DNA of 64,000 nucleotides from Dryomyza anilis (taxonomy: Eukaryota > Arthropoda > Insecta > Diptera > Dryomyzidae). The notes below the pieces were generated by a model that searched no databases, was not told the DNA's origin, and saw only the letters and a list, made by a program, of their open reading frames with translations. The position numbers were made by a program, and so were the translations under genes. Where the stretch lies: NCBI GenBank assembly GCA_951804985.1, contig OX638131.1, positions 86,936,349 through 87,000,348 of the forward strand. Reading direction: 5' to 3'. Positions 53,601-64,000 of this stretch are shown here, in pieces (position 1 is the stretch's first letter; each line of letters begins with the position of its first letter).

Positions 53601-54472
53601 TGTAATAAATGTTGATTTTATGGAAACACACTAGTCTTTTTTATTAAAACATATTCATTAAATTTAAAATTTAGTTATTTCACAATGAAACTAAAACTAC
53701 ATTATCTACAAATACTTATAAAACATATTCCCGTATTATTTGCCATTTGAGCAATTTGATGCCGGCATTTTGTTGTGTTTTATTTTTTTGTTGTGCGTCC
53801 CAACATTATTGTTCTTCTTGTTGCGACACAGCAATATCCTTGGCGAAGGATAACGAGTTGAGCGACACAATTCTCGCAGATAGTGTGACGAAATAAGATG
53901 TTATAAACTCCCATTAGACGAGACCGAGACGAGCAAAAGACAAAACTCTCTGATGGAGCATTTCAAATGAAACGGTAAAAAAACGACACCCGCAGGATGC
54001 GAACAACAACAACAACGAATTGCAGCTGCATTCGTATATAAAACATGCATGTGAGGCGTGAACGATAGGATATGCGCAAGATGGGTAGAGGTGCGCGCGG
54101 GGTTACATTTCACAAGATGGGGGGAGGGGGGATAAAACAACATTTATTTCTAAGGATTATGTCAGAAAAACTCATTGTCTCGTTTTGTTGATATGCTTGA
54201 AATGAACTTTTTTGTTGTCTGCTTTGTGAGTTTTTGTAGCTTTTTTGTGCTTTAATCCCAATACACAAAACATTAAAATGTAAACTTGCAAATAGGTATA
54301 CGAGAATGGGAGATAGGAAAGAGTATATGAGTGAATTGAAGAATGAGAGGTATGAAAAATAGTTGGGAAAAAGTACAGTGGAGAGGAAGAAATAAGTTGT
54401 GAATGAAAAGTTTGGGTTTTTTAATGGTATTTTAAGGTGTTCATTTAAGGTAATTAATAAATATTTTACCGT
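53601..54472. other. unique island, no gene recognised
   Basis: 53750-54150 is less AT-rich, with ACAACAACAACAACGAATTGC and a G-rich stretch at 54115-54132. The minus frame at 53901-54143 has no recognisable domain. It may be intronic or regulatory sequence of the zinc-finger gene if that gene extends this far. Confidence 0.35.
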
Positions 54473-54482
54473 AAACTTACTT

Positions 54483-54812
54483 GTAGCGTCGGTAGCTCGT
54501 CTGGCTAGTGACTACGAGCGAAAAGTCGTTGGTGAGTTCGACTACTAACCGAAAGTTCCGCGATTCGATCATCAGCGACTACCAACATATTTTTCATAGA
54601 AAACCTTTTTCTATGCGACGCTACCTCCCGGCAGTAAATGGCAAACCTACGAGAGTAAAACATTGCCTATGAAAAGCTCTCACCCGCCGTTCGGATTCGG
54701 CAATAAACTGTAGGTCCCACCAATTTGAGTACAAATATAACACAACTCAAAAGGTGAGAGAGCTCGACCGAAGTTCTATACAGGACTGTAGCGCCAAACT
54801 ATTGTTATTATT
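54483..54812 (+). mobile_element. tRNA-derived SINE with (ATT)n tail and 10-bp target duplication
   Basis: The tRNA-like head begins GTAGCGTCGGTAGCTCGTCT and a B-box-like CGATTCGATC follows. The body has GGCAAACCTACGAGAGTAAA and GGTGAGAGAGCTCGACC, and the tail is TTGTTATTATT. Perfect direct repeats AAACTTACTT at 54473-54482 and 54813-54822 define both ends. It is the most complete, best delimited copy of the family in the window. Confidence 0.9.
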
Positions 54813-54822
54813 AAACTTACTT

Positions 54823-55290
54823 AAAAATAAAATATAATTCAGTAATTCAGTTGTAATTTACCATTCGAAGGCATATTGGATAAAGTGCACTTTGTTCTTA
54901 AATCAGACATTAGTATTACGGGACTACGGATGAGAGTTGAAATTAAATTAGGCCGGCTCCTTTGGACATCGTGATATGTCAGGAGAATCTTAGGTGGGAG
55001 ATCAGACTAATAGAGACATATCTGCCATGATATAGATATATCATAGATATGTTAATTTGCAATTTATTTTTTATATTCCTTAATATACGTTGAATACAAT
55101 GTACTGTGGACATACATTAGGCATTACATTTAGGTGTCTAATAATGAGTCCGATCCATAGAGGGAATCTTATGTTATAAGACTATCACCACTGATGCTTT
55201 GTCACAGATGTTTTATGGATTTGATTTTGTTTCCACAACTTCTGAGTGCATCGTAACGAATTCCATCCAATCTGGTAATCATAGTGACCA
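54823..55290. other. no gene seen
   Basis: Spacer between two SINE copies, AT-rich with a few more complex stretches. No coding or repeat feature was recognised. Confidence 0.4.
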
Positions 55291-55300
55291 TGAATTCAAT

Positions 55301-55517
55301 AAAAAAATAATAGATTGGCGCTACAGTCCTATAAGAACTTAGGCCGAGCTCTCTCACCATTTTGTGCTGTACGTGTTATAGTTATACTCAAGTGAGAGCT
55401 TTTCATTGGCAATGTTTTACTCTCGTAGGTTTGCCATTTACTGCCGAGAGGTAGCGCTTGAACTTGGGACCTTTCGGTTTGCAGTCCAACACACTAACCT
55501 TGAGCTACAGACGCTAC
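55301..55517 (-). mobile_element. tRNA-derived SINE, internally deleted, 10-bp target duplication
   Basis: Same family as 54483-54812, opposite strand. Direct repeats TGAATTCAAT at 55291-55300 and 55518-55527 define the ends. It lacks about 110 bases present in the other copies: the GGTGGGACCTACAG part and a stretch between body and head. Confidence 0.88.
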
Positions 55518-55639
55518 TGAATTCAATATCAGTTCAATATAATTTAGTGAGAACTAAGTAGCATATAAGTAGTTATAAAAATATTAAAGAGATTAAAGTT
55601 TAACTTTACTATAGAGTTATTGGTATTACAATAATAATG

Positions 55640-57020
55640 CGTATGTCTCAAAAGTTCTGAAGAACCTAGGCTCAGCCTGTCTCAAACTTTATACTCAACT
55701 AGCTGGACCCGTGCTAGCTTCGCCCGTGCCTAGTTTTTGTAATTGTAAAACTATATCGTTTATAAAGTGTGAATACATTTACGACCCTTTTTACCTTTTT
55801 AGTGACATGACTACGTCGCTATTTTTCCCGCCCACATTGAACACCCCTTTTTCAAATCCCGCTCACATTCCGCGTGGCTTATAAAATTTTTAAAAATGAT
55901 CCTTTGTTTCGATTTGTACAACTCTGCTCTTAGTAAGTCAGGAATTTTTGCATTTTGAAAATTTATGTTATCCAAGATTTTTGTACTTTTTGGATTTTAT
56001 TGATTTTTGTACATTTTTCGAAATATAACTTAGGAAATATATTTGTGGTTTTCAGAGTAGAATTTATTTTTGAATAAAAACCATGGATTTAATTTAAGTC
56101 ATTTCTGTGCCAACTTTGTAAGCGGTAGTTATTGATTGAATCTAATAGGTTCTGAAAAGTTGTCGTGTTATAAAGAAGACATTCAAAATAGATTTGTACA
56201 GGCACTTATGCCGTGTCATTTTCTCAGCCATATGACTAATTCAGTATATAGAAGAAAACGGCTTCCAGATCCAAGACGGCGAATTTTTTTTTCCACAAAG
56301 TATGTTTTATACAGATGTTATTTAGCAGTTCTTGGCATCGAAAGGGTGGGAAGTAATAACTATATGATAAATCCTATTGAAATGTTTGTAGGGGAGGTGA
56401 CACGCCCCTTTATACAATCCCGCCCACATTATACGTGACTATTCTTCTTTTTAATATTAACCTTTGTTTCGATTTCATAACTCTGATCAGAAGTTATAGC
56501 ATTTTTAACGTTATGGTTATATCGAAGTGCCACGCCTCTTTATCAAATTCCTCCCATATTTAGCAAAAAGATAAACAACAACACAATACGTTACATTACT
56601 GAGCCCAATTTCATGACTGTGGGTATCTTAATTACCAGATATTTTGAATTAAAAGTTCAGTTTTGCCACGCCTCTTTTTGTACCTTAGAAGGCGAATTTC
56701 AAAAAATCACTTCGTAGTGCGTCCTCACGTTGGGAAATGAGCACCCTGTTCACATTTCAAGTTCCTAGGGTCAAATTTATATTTTTTCGATTTTCCGGCT
56801 TTTCCTTCGGGATTTCCGACTTTTTCCTATACCTCTCTTGCATTGACACGAACAAAATACAAAAAGAATTAGGCAAATCCGTTGGTTCGTTCTCCCGTGA
56901 TGCTCTGACACACACAGAACATTTTATTTATATATATATAGTTAGGTGATGTAATCAGGAGGAATTTTAAGGCACGTTTGCCATTGTCTTCCGAGAGGTA
57001 GCGCCATGTAGAAAGAATTT
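55640..57020 (-). mobile_element. SINE fragment split by a retroelement-like insertion
   Basis: Left part 55640-55697 has GAACCTAGGC..GCCTGTCTCAAAC, and right part 56943-57020 has GTTTGCCATTGTCTTCCGAG and AGGTAGCGCCATGTAGA. These are consecutive body segments of the (ATT)n-tailed SINE family read on the minus strand. The element at 55698-56942 lies between them. Confidence 0.55.
55698..56942 (+). mobile_element. ACTAGCTGG retroelement-like repeat, copy 3, without minisatellite
   Basis: It starts ACTAGCTGGACCCGTGCTAG and ends with TATATATATA. The interior keeps CACGCCCCTTTATACAATCC and CCCGCCCACATT, matching the tail region of the other copies, and has neither the T-rich block nor the 15-bp minisatellite. 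This copy probably shows the ancestral arrangement. A 100-codon frame (56136-56438) spans part of it but is not shared with the other copies. Confidence 0.7.
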
Positions 57021-57029
57021 ATATTTTTA

Positions 57030-57571
57030 TACCCTACACTAAGAGTGAAAGGGTATATTCAGTTTGGTACGCCGTTTGTAACACCCTGAAAAAAGCATCT
57101 CCGGTATGGAAAAGTATATATATTCGTGATCAGCATGACCTCCTGAGTCGATTTAGCGATGTCCGTCTGTCTGTCAGTCCGTCTGTCCTTCTGTCTGTCT
57201 GTTGAAATCACGATTACAGAAAATTTGAAGAGCTAGAGGAATGAAACTTTAGATTTAGATTACTTATATATCTAAGCTGTCAAGAAAATTGGCATGATCG
57301 GTCTATTGTGACCTGAGAACCGACCACTTATGTTCAAATACCTCATATAAAATTTATATCTACAGATCAATTTTACTGTATACGTGCTTAGGTAAACTTT
57401 TTTTGGTCAAATATATATTGACTCATGCTCAAATACATGAAAATAATGGTTTCCGGCGAAACGACTTGTGGTTCAAAAAAAAATCGAAATTCGGTACATC
57501 TACCCATTTGTAAATATGGGTATCAAATGAATGGAAATTCTTCAGCGATTGAAAGTTTGTAGTTATTTTCA
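57030..57571 (+). mobile_element. mini-me-like element, copy D, right end lost
   Basis: Start block, TATATATATTCGTGATCAGC core, a GTCT tract of about 40 bases (57163-57203) and the body as in copies A and C. It breaks off after GTAGTTATTTTCAG, where a tRNA-like segment begins. The terminal GTCGGC palindrome is absent. Confidence 0.75.
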
Positions 57572-58150
57572 GTCGCGGATGTATGAACCCGCAAGTTTTC
57601 GGCTCGCAGTCCAACGCTATGATATATTATTACTCACATCATAGGATACACCTGGATATGAATACAGCTTTTTGAAGATGTCAGATATAGGTACGTTGTT
57701 TTTGCTTATACCTAATCTTCTCCCCGAAATTATAATGTCGTACATTCATAGGATTTCTGAAGACTACACGAAATTTTAATTCCAGGGCAACATTATGTTT
57801 AGAACATTTTCTTTTTGTTATTTTGTTATTTTGTAAACATAAAGTCGCAGATGTTCGAAACCGCACGTTATTGGCTCACACTCTAACGCAATAACCACTG
57901 ATCTACGGAGGTTTTGATACATGGTATTAATTGAGATTATTACTTATTTCATAGTATACATCACGATATGAAATCTATATATTCAATTTAGACAGCTTTC
58001 GAAGATGTCAGATATACGATGTTTTTGATTTTACCTTATCATCCTGTCATGTATTAAAAGTATTTTTCAAGGATATACGACATTATATACGACGAAGCAA
58101 CGTAATGTCTACCAGATATTCTTGCTGCTATTTTTTGTTTCACTGGCAAT
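57572..58150 (-). mobile_element. two tandem copies of a tRNA-headed repeat
   Basis: TCGCGGATGT..GAACCCGCA..TTCGGCTC at 57572 and TCGCAGATGTTCGAAACCGC at 57843 start related units of about 271 and 300 bases. Read on the minus strand these starts are B-box-like ends of tRNA heads (GGTTTCGAACATCTGCG), and CAGTGGTTATTGCGTT is the A-box part. Both units share GAAGATGTCAGATATA and TACGACATTATA-like blocks. It is either a SINE dimer or a local duplication of a second SINE family. Confidence 0.55.
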
Positions 58151-60200
58151 ATCTAATGTTAATTTGTCAGGCATAAAGTTTTGTGTTAAAACTTTGTTTT
58201 TGTTACTCTCAGTTTTCAACTGCTACCGTGATGTACTACGCTGTGTATCGCTAAAAACATAATAATAATAATAAGAACACACATGAGAGTCTAGTATCGT
58301 CCTGGCAATGCATAAGTTAATCCTGTACCGAAACCGAATCATTGCAATGCAGCAGGCATACATCCCAAGTCTGCGGTTAGCATCGGATCAAATTCATGCG
58401 AACATCATTTAAAGTCCAACCCGCAAAGTCATCAGCCGCACAACATTAGTACCACCCACTCTTTTGTCAAATTATAGGTGTAAAATATGCTGTTTCCCCG
58501 ACAAAATCATTACCAGCGCCAATCCCTCTAAACTACAGTACATCGCGCAACGTTCAAATGTTTTGCTTTCAAAGACGTTAACGTCATACTGGTAAAACAC
58601 CTGCCTGCAATCGTGCATCCTGCGTGCCAGGACGACGATGATGACGGCGACAGGCAACTCGTAAGGTGTTTGCGAATAAAAGGCACGAAGTAAGAAATAA
58701 ACAAGTAAACACGATGCCATAAATATTTATGCGAGTTTTGGGAGCATTAAGATGCAGTGCAAAAACAACAAGAAAAGGAGATGAAGATGAAGAAGAAGAA
58801 ACTGCAGCAACATCAGAAGAAACACTCTAGTAAACATGACAGTCGACAGAGTTGTGCGCTGGTTCCGTTAAACAAACATCTTCGTTACCAGCTTCGTTAC
58901 CATTCCTTTGCTTTACTTCCTTTACCATTTACCATTTTTAGACATTACCTACCCCATTACCTGGTCGTTCTCTATTGAAGAATCAAAATCTAACAAAGAA
59001 AACTCAGCACACGTAGACGTTCTGCTTTTTCCGTGATGTTCTTTTCGTCTTGCAACGCTCTCTTCGCGTCGGTGTTTGCCGTTAGTGTACGGTACATCAA
59101 TGGACGACGTGTTCGTTGGTTGATGTCGCAAGCGTTAAAGGTGTCACCGACACCTTTTTACAGAACAACGTAGAGAGTTTTGGTGTACTTCACAGCAACA
59201 ACTTCCTGTGCTGTTGTTCTTGATGGGCGGCCTTCTGTTGTTCCTGTTGTTGCTTGAATCAGTATAAGTTCGTGTCTGAAGGTTCGTCTCGTCTCGCATT
59301 TTGTGTTTCATCTTGTCTTAGGGATTCGCCTGAAGTCTGGAGTTTCATCTTGTCTCGTCTTTATGTGGCTGCAGGATAAATGCACCGGATGTATGCGGAT
59401 AACATTGTGGTCGTACGCGATATGCTTTGAGAGATTAAGTTGGACTATGTGTGGTTAATAAGTTAAGGAGATGCTAACCGCCAAATCAACATTTGTTAGT
59501 TTTAGAGAGTACTAAAACGACTCGAATTTCTGGACAGTACCATCAAAATGCAGACTTCAATTAAGTCTGACCATAATACGAAGAAGATAACACGAACTTA
59601 TTTAAATCGAAATATTTCATTTGTCTAAAGTTCTTAAATATCGTTATTTCCAAAATTCAATATTCTTCCCAAACATGATTTAATTATGCCTACACTACTT
59701 ATTAAAGAGAAAGATAGCTATAAAATTAAGTCATTCGGTGTAACTCAACTCTTGAGTCGATTTGCCGATGTCCTAAAAATCTCGAAAATCGGTACACCAA
59801 ACATACGTGGACTGTATATTGCATTAACCTAACCTTCCTTCATTTTTTTATTTGTATTTTTCCATTTTTCTATCCTTTCCTCTGCTCTATGCTTAATACA
59901 TTCATTAATAATATGGTATATAGATTCCATAACTCATTCCCAATAAAATAACCTCATCTAAATTAGAATGGTCTACCTTACTGTTAGACTGATTTCTTAT
60001 TATATCCGACTTAATTAAAAAAACATTTGAAAATGTCTCACATAAAATAGCTATAATGTATAATATAATTTTATATTTAAAATTACACTACTTTACGGAG
60101 ACAGCTCATTAAGTTCATCATCACATAACCCACCCATTTCAGATAGAAAAGGATAAGAATATGGACACAAAGTACTCTGCCACTGATTTAACTGCAACTC
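58151..60200. other. unique island and flanks, no gene recognised
   Basis: 58300-59300 is GC-richer unique-looking DNA with CGACGATGATGACGGCGAC near 58632 and CAGCAACATCAGAAGAAAC near 58805. The frames (58472-58720 minus, 58757-58978 plus, 58949-59131 minus) overlap in opposite strands and show no domain. 59300-60200 is AT-rich with nothing recognised. Confidence 0.35.
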
Positions 60201-61445
60201 TAAACATATAAAAGTTAATGGTTAACTATAATATGGGATATGTTTTATACAACAAACAGCCAAGATTATTCTTACCTGACATTTTTGTTTTCCATTTTTG
60301 CTGGTGTCGTGGTTTGATGTTGGCAATGTTGATGGTGTTGACGAGGACGACGATGGTAAGATGGTTGCTGTCTGGTATTAGTGTTGGTGCTGGTATTGTT
60401 GTCCCTAATACATGGACGATATTTGTATGCGCACTCGTACTCTATCTCTCTCTCCCTGTTTAGTATTATCAACACTACAGTTACCGTTGGCATGCTATTC
60501 TACCTATTCTCCTGTATTTCTTCTTTCAGAAGTCACTACCATCTCATTACAGAAGCACTGCTTACACCGTTGACTTAAATCCCGCTACATATACAAAGCT
60601 ATTTTCCACATCCTCTACCTATTCTACAAAATCATACTCACCTCTGGGCGAGAGAAGTAGCCCATATGTGTTGAAATTACCCACCTTTAAATTTTGCACC
60701 TTTTCTGCAGCATCATTAGAAATGCATGGCAATGTCGTCGTTTACCGTCAACACGAATTTAGATTAAAGATTGAAACTTTGTTAATGTTGCGCATTATTA
60801 AGAAGGATTTTCTTGTGCTTTCTCGCGCTTACTTCACATCGACTGTTGTAGTTGTGTTGTTGGTTGTGGTACACGAAAATGTGTCTAGAATATTTATACA
60901 TCATTCAAATGCATGAGATTTGCTGAAGTTTATACAATTCAAAACATTAAACAGTTGAAACTATATTATTTTTAATCCGCATTGTAAAAATCTGTCATTT
61001 TAAATTAAAAGCCTTCTGTGCAACCAATTGCTTTTATTGTAGTATCCCGACGGGGGACATCAATACTTTCTACATCAATACTTTCTACATCAATCATTTC
61101 TATCCTTTCGATTCTGCTCCGTCAGGTTAACACCATCGGTGCCTCATAACATACTTACCCTGCAAGCATTGATGACTCTACCAATATAGGCTGGACATGC
61201 CATTAATGATGTCTGGTACGTCAATCACAGATTCATGAATCTTTAAAAAAAGTGAAGCATAGTGGTGATATTTCATTTCTATATTATAACTGAATTATTG
61301 ACGCTACATTTTACTTCTACATTTTTCCATTATCCTTTATACAAATCTTTTTATCTTATGCGACTTTATGAAAAATGTACTTACTTTTGATACACTTAAA
61401 AAGTCGAATTTTCATTCTCTTGGGACTCTATCTTTTATAAAATTC
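60201..61445. other. unique DNA with short repeats, no gene recognised
   Basis: 60280-60480 carries a GGTG/GTTG-rich stretch that keeps both strands open for about 70-80 codons; no domain is visible. At about 61057-61101 a 15-base unit (ACATCAATACTTTCT) is repeated three times. The remainder is AT-rich. Confidence 0.35.
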
Positions 61446-62545
61446 CTCTAGAATACACCTTACCCAAAATTAAAAGTGAATGAGTGTATTCAATTTGGTC
61501 GTCCATGTTTAATATCTAAAAGAAGGTGTGGCCGGCATTCTCAATATATATTCTCCAATATCACCTTCAGAGCTGATTAAGCGCTGTCCATCTGCAAGTC
61601 AGTTGAAAGCTCGATTAATGTCGAATTTTCTTTTTGCTCTACCTTTCTTTAAATTCTTCTAGAATTCACCTTTCTATAACAAAAATTAAAAGGAATTGTG
61701 TATATTCATTTTGATCGTCTGTGTTTAATATCTAAAAGAAGGCGTGGCCGGCATTGTCATTATATATTCCTGATCATCTTCTGGCTCTAAGCTTCTTAAT
61801 ATTCATCTAGAACACACCTTTCTATATCAAAAAATAAAAGTAAATGAACGTGTTTAATATCTAAAATAAAGTGTGGCCGGCATCGTCAATTTATATTCCT
61901 GATCATCAAAACCTCCTGAGTCGATTAAGCACTGTTCGTCTTCCTATCAGTTGAAAGCTCGATTAAAGTCGAATTTTCTTCTGGCTCTATGCTTTCCTTA
62001 TATTCCTCTAGAACACACTTTTCTATATCAAAAATTAAAAGGATATGAGTATATTCATTTTGGTCGTCCGTGTTTAATATCTAAAAGAAGGTGTGGCCTA
62101 TATAGTCAATATATATTTCTGATCAATATCACCTGCTGAATCGATTAAGCGCTGTCCGTCTTCATATCAGTTCAAAGCTCGTTTAAAGTCTTCTGGCTCT
62201 ACCCTTCTTTAAATTCCTCTAAGAAAGGTGTATTCTTTCTATACTAAAAATTAAAAGTAAATGAGTATATTCATGTTGGTGGTCCGTGTTTAATATCTAA
62301 AAGAAGGTGTGGCCGGCAATATGTATTCCTGATCATCTTCTGGCTCTATGCTTCTTAATATTCCTCTAGAACGCACCTTTCTATATCAAAAATTAAATGG
62401 AAATTAGTATATTAATTTTGATCGTCCGTGTTTAATGTTTAAAAGAAGGTGTGGCCGGTATTGTCAATATATATCTCTGATCAATATCACCTCCTGAATC
62501 GATTAAGCGATGTCCTACCTGTCAGCTCGATTAAAGAAATGCACG
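61446..62545. repeat. tandem array of mini-me-related units, alternating long and short
   Basis: The anchor TCTAAAAGAAGGTGTGGCCG recurs at 61515, 61731, 61860, 62080, 62296 and (variant) 62438, spacings 216, 129, 220, 216 and 142. Long units contain CTGATCA..TATCACCTCCTGA and TCGATTAAGCGCTGTCCGTC, which correspond to the mini-me core; short units lack this block. Units also share CTTCTGGCTCTA and CTCTAGAACACACCTTTCTA. This is an element core amplified in tandem rather than dispersed. Confidence 0.85.
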
Positions 62546-62958
62546 ATGAAGAGCTTCGTCGAGTAAAATCAGAATTTATATTAGGCTGTCTGTTATTTAA
62601 AATTGGTTCATAGGTCGAACCATAGGAAAGCTCTGAAATTAGAGTCATAAAGGAGATCAAAGTCTCAATATCGTGGCTTTACCCAGGTTCCTGGGGTGTT
62701 TTTGGGCTATTTCAAGTGCTCAGAGGGTAAAACTCAGATCTAGGACTTTATGACTTTATGAGTTTTTAGTCATAAAAGAATTTATAAAAGTCTTGTAATA
62801 TCGTACTCTCTCGTACTCGTGAGTCTTTGTCAGCTCTTTGAAGTGTTCAGAGGTTAAAACTCAAAAATAGGACTCTTTATACATAAAAGACTTAAAATGT
62901 ATGGTCAGTACAAATACCTCTTAAAACACTACACAAACATATCAACATATCTTTTACA
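62546..62958. repeat. partial direct duplication of about 125 bp
   Basis: TCAAGTGCTCAGAGGGTAAA (near 62712) and TGAAGTGTTCAGAGGTTAAA (near 62837) start related segments that include ACTCA..TAGGACT and CATAAAAGA. No gene. Confidence 0.5.
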
Positions 62959-63611
62959 GAGACCTCAAAGAACCGGAATTGGAACCGAAATTGGAACCGT
63001 TTCGATTTTTTAGAACCGAAATCGGAACACATATAATTTTTTTATATTGGAACCGGAATCGCTATTTTTTTAAATCTTGGAAGCAGATCTGAAACCGATA
63101 TTTAAGTGACTGTCAGCAGCGTGGGCAAGAACCATTTCGATTTTTGGAACCAGAATCGCCTGGACAGCAAACAACCGCAATCGGAACAATAACCGCTTAG
63201 ATTTTTGGAACCGGAATTGGAACCGCTATTTTCAAAATCTTGAAACTATATATTCCGATATTCCAGAGGATGTTAGTCCCTGGTTTTTTTCTGTAAAATT
63301 TCCCATGTGACCTAAACTTCCTTACTAGTTTTTGTATAGTTTCTATACTTTAATTTGACATTTATCATAATCGGAACAAGAACCGTTTCGATTTTTGGAA
63401 CCGGAATCGCCTGGACAGCAACCAAGCGCAATCGGAACAATAACCGCTTTGATTTTTGGAACCGGAATCGGAAGCGCTATTTTAAAAATCTTGAAACCCT
63501 TTATTCCGATATTCCAAAGGGTTTTAGTCCCTGTTTTTTTCTATAAAATGTCTCATGTGACCTAAACTTCCTTACTAGTTTTTGTATAGTTTCTATAGTT
63601 TAAATTTGACA
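62959..63611. repeat. GGAACCG-rich repeat with a 251-bp tandem duplication
   Basis: GAACC(A/G)TTTCGATTTTTGG starts two units at 63129 and 63380, exactly 251 bases apart, sharing TCGCCTGGACAGCAA, CAATCGGAACAATAACCGCT, GATATTCCA(G/A)AGG and CATGTGACCTAAACTTCCTT. The last block resembles the right-end CATGTGA(C/T)CTAAC block of mini-me elements. Upstream (62959-63128) are further irregular GGAACCGGAATC units. The 63-codon frame at 63355 is a repeat artefact. Confidence 0.85.
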
Positions 63612-64000
63612 TAAGTTTTTTTTTATCACTTCGGACTTTCTCTTACTCGAATATTATAAAATTCCCCCATAAACATCTTTAAATTTAACTTTTCCTTTAT
63701 GGTTCAGTTTTCAATCAGTATTACTGTTTTGTTTTCTATTTCCAACTTTATATCGTTGACGTTTTAAAGTCACTGCATTCTCTCCAAACCTATTTCTCTT
63801 CGCATTGTTCATTGTCCAACATTGTCCGAAAACTTATTACCGCACCGCAGTATTGTCGCTGACCACGATTTCGTCCAGCAAATAACAATTTTAATTAGAT
63901 TTGATGTTGCAAATGAATTGTTTCTCTACTACATAGAACTAACAACCTAAATCTTTAGACATCTGGCCCCCACTCTCCCTAGAATATCGCTAAGTAGCAC
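63612..64000. other. window end, no gene seen
   Basis: AT-rich sequence with no recognisable coding segment, tRNA-like box or repeat terminus. The zinc-finger gene may continue beyond the window edge. Confidence 0.4.

Noticed and set aside
58472..59131. Possible small genes in the GC-richer island
   Set aside because: Short, overlapping frames on opposite strands with no recognisable domain, splice sites or promoter.

Overview
The window reads as nuclear DNA of a higher fly (Diptera, Brachycera; a calyptrate such as a blowfly or house fly fits best, species not determined). It is strongly AT-rich, has short GT-AG introns inside genes, and is full of insect-type interspersed repeats: mini-me-like elements that carry a (GTCY)n tract, tRNA-derived SINEs, non-LTR retrotransposon remnants and Tc1/mariner elements. 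No prokaryotic, viral or organellar feature was seen.

Only two host genes are convincing, both on the + strand. The first (32332-33228) is a complete three-exon gene for a secreted CAP-superfamily antigen 5-related protein of 258 residues, with a clear TATA box, initiator and polyadenylation signal. The second (41521-44487, incomplete at its 3' side) encodes a large multi-C2H2 zinc-finger protein. It has a non-coding 5' exon somewhere upstream, four visible coding exons, and an open splice donor at 44488. I find no later exon, so the rest of the window (about 19.5 kb) may lie inside its last visible intron. The two genes show no functional link.

Layout. 1-3.99 kb: mini-me copy A with a giant GTCT/GTAT tract, a T-rich repeat, then a more unique island with a possible promoter. 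3.99-8 kb: a degenerate array of a motif around CAATTCTTCC, mini-me copy B and about 1 kb of (TTTCTTTA)n. 8-12.7 kb: quiet AT-rich DNA with a 350-bp tandem array. 12.77-15.02 kb: a decayed DD37E Tc1/mariner transposon, apparently nested in another inverted-repeat element. 16.4-22.2 kb: a 541-bp MITE-like element, a 5'-truncated RNase H LINE with a perfect 14-bp target duplication, a tRNA-derived SINE and a large foldback element. 22.4-27.1 kb: minisatellites, a two-level tandem array and a 151-bp tandem array. 27.6-31.7 kb: LINE and SINE scraps, a hAT-like MITE, a retroelement-like repeat with an internal 15-bp minisatellite, and a foldback MITE. 32.3-33.3 kb: the CAP gene. 33.7-38.7 kb: an inverted-repeat element, mini-me copy C, a broken repeat-encoded gene whose stop region has been amplified into a tandem array, and a SINE flanked by 38-bp direct repeats. 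40.2-41.4 kb: a reverse transcriptase pseudogene. 41.5-44.5 kb: the zinc-finger gene. 45.5-64 kb: a repeat mosaic of further copies of the same families, nested insertions and a mini-me-derived tandem array.

The main interest is the repeat biology. The same families recur within the window, so nesting order, target duplications and internal expansions can be read directly. Almost all long reading frames outside the two genes come from simple repeats.
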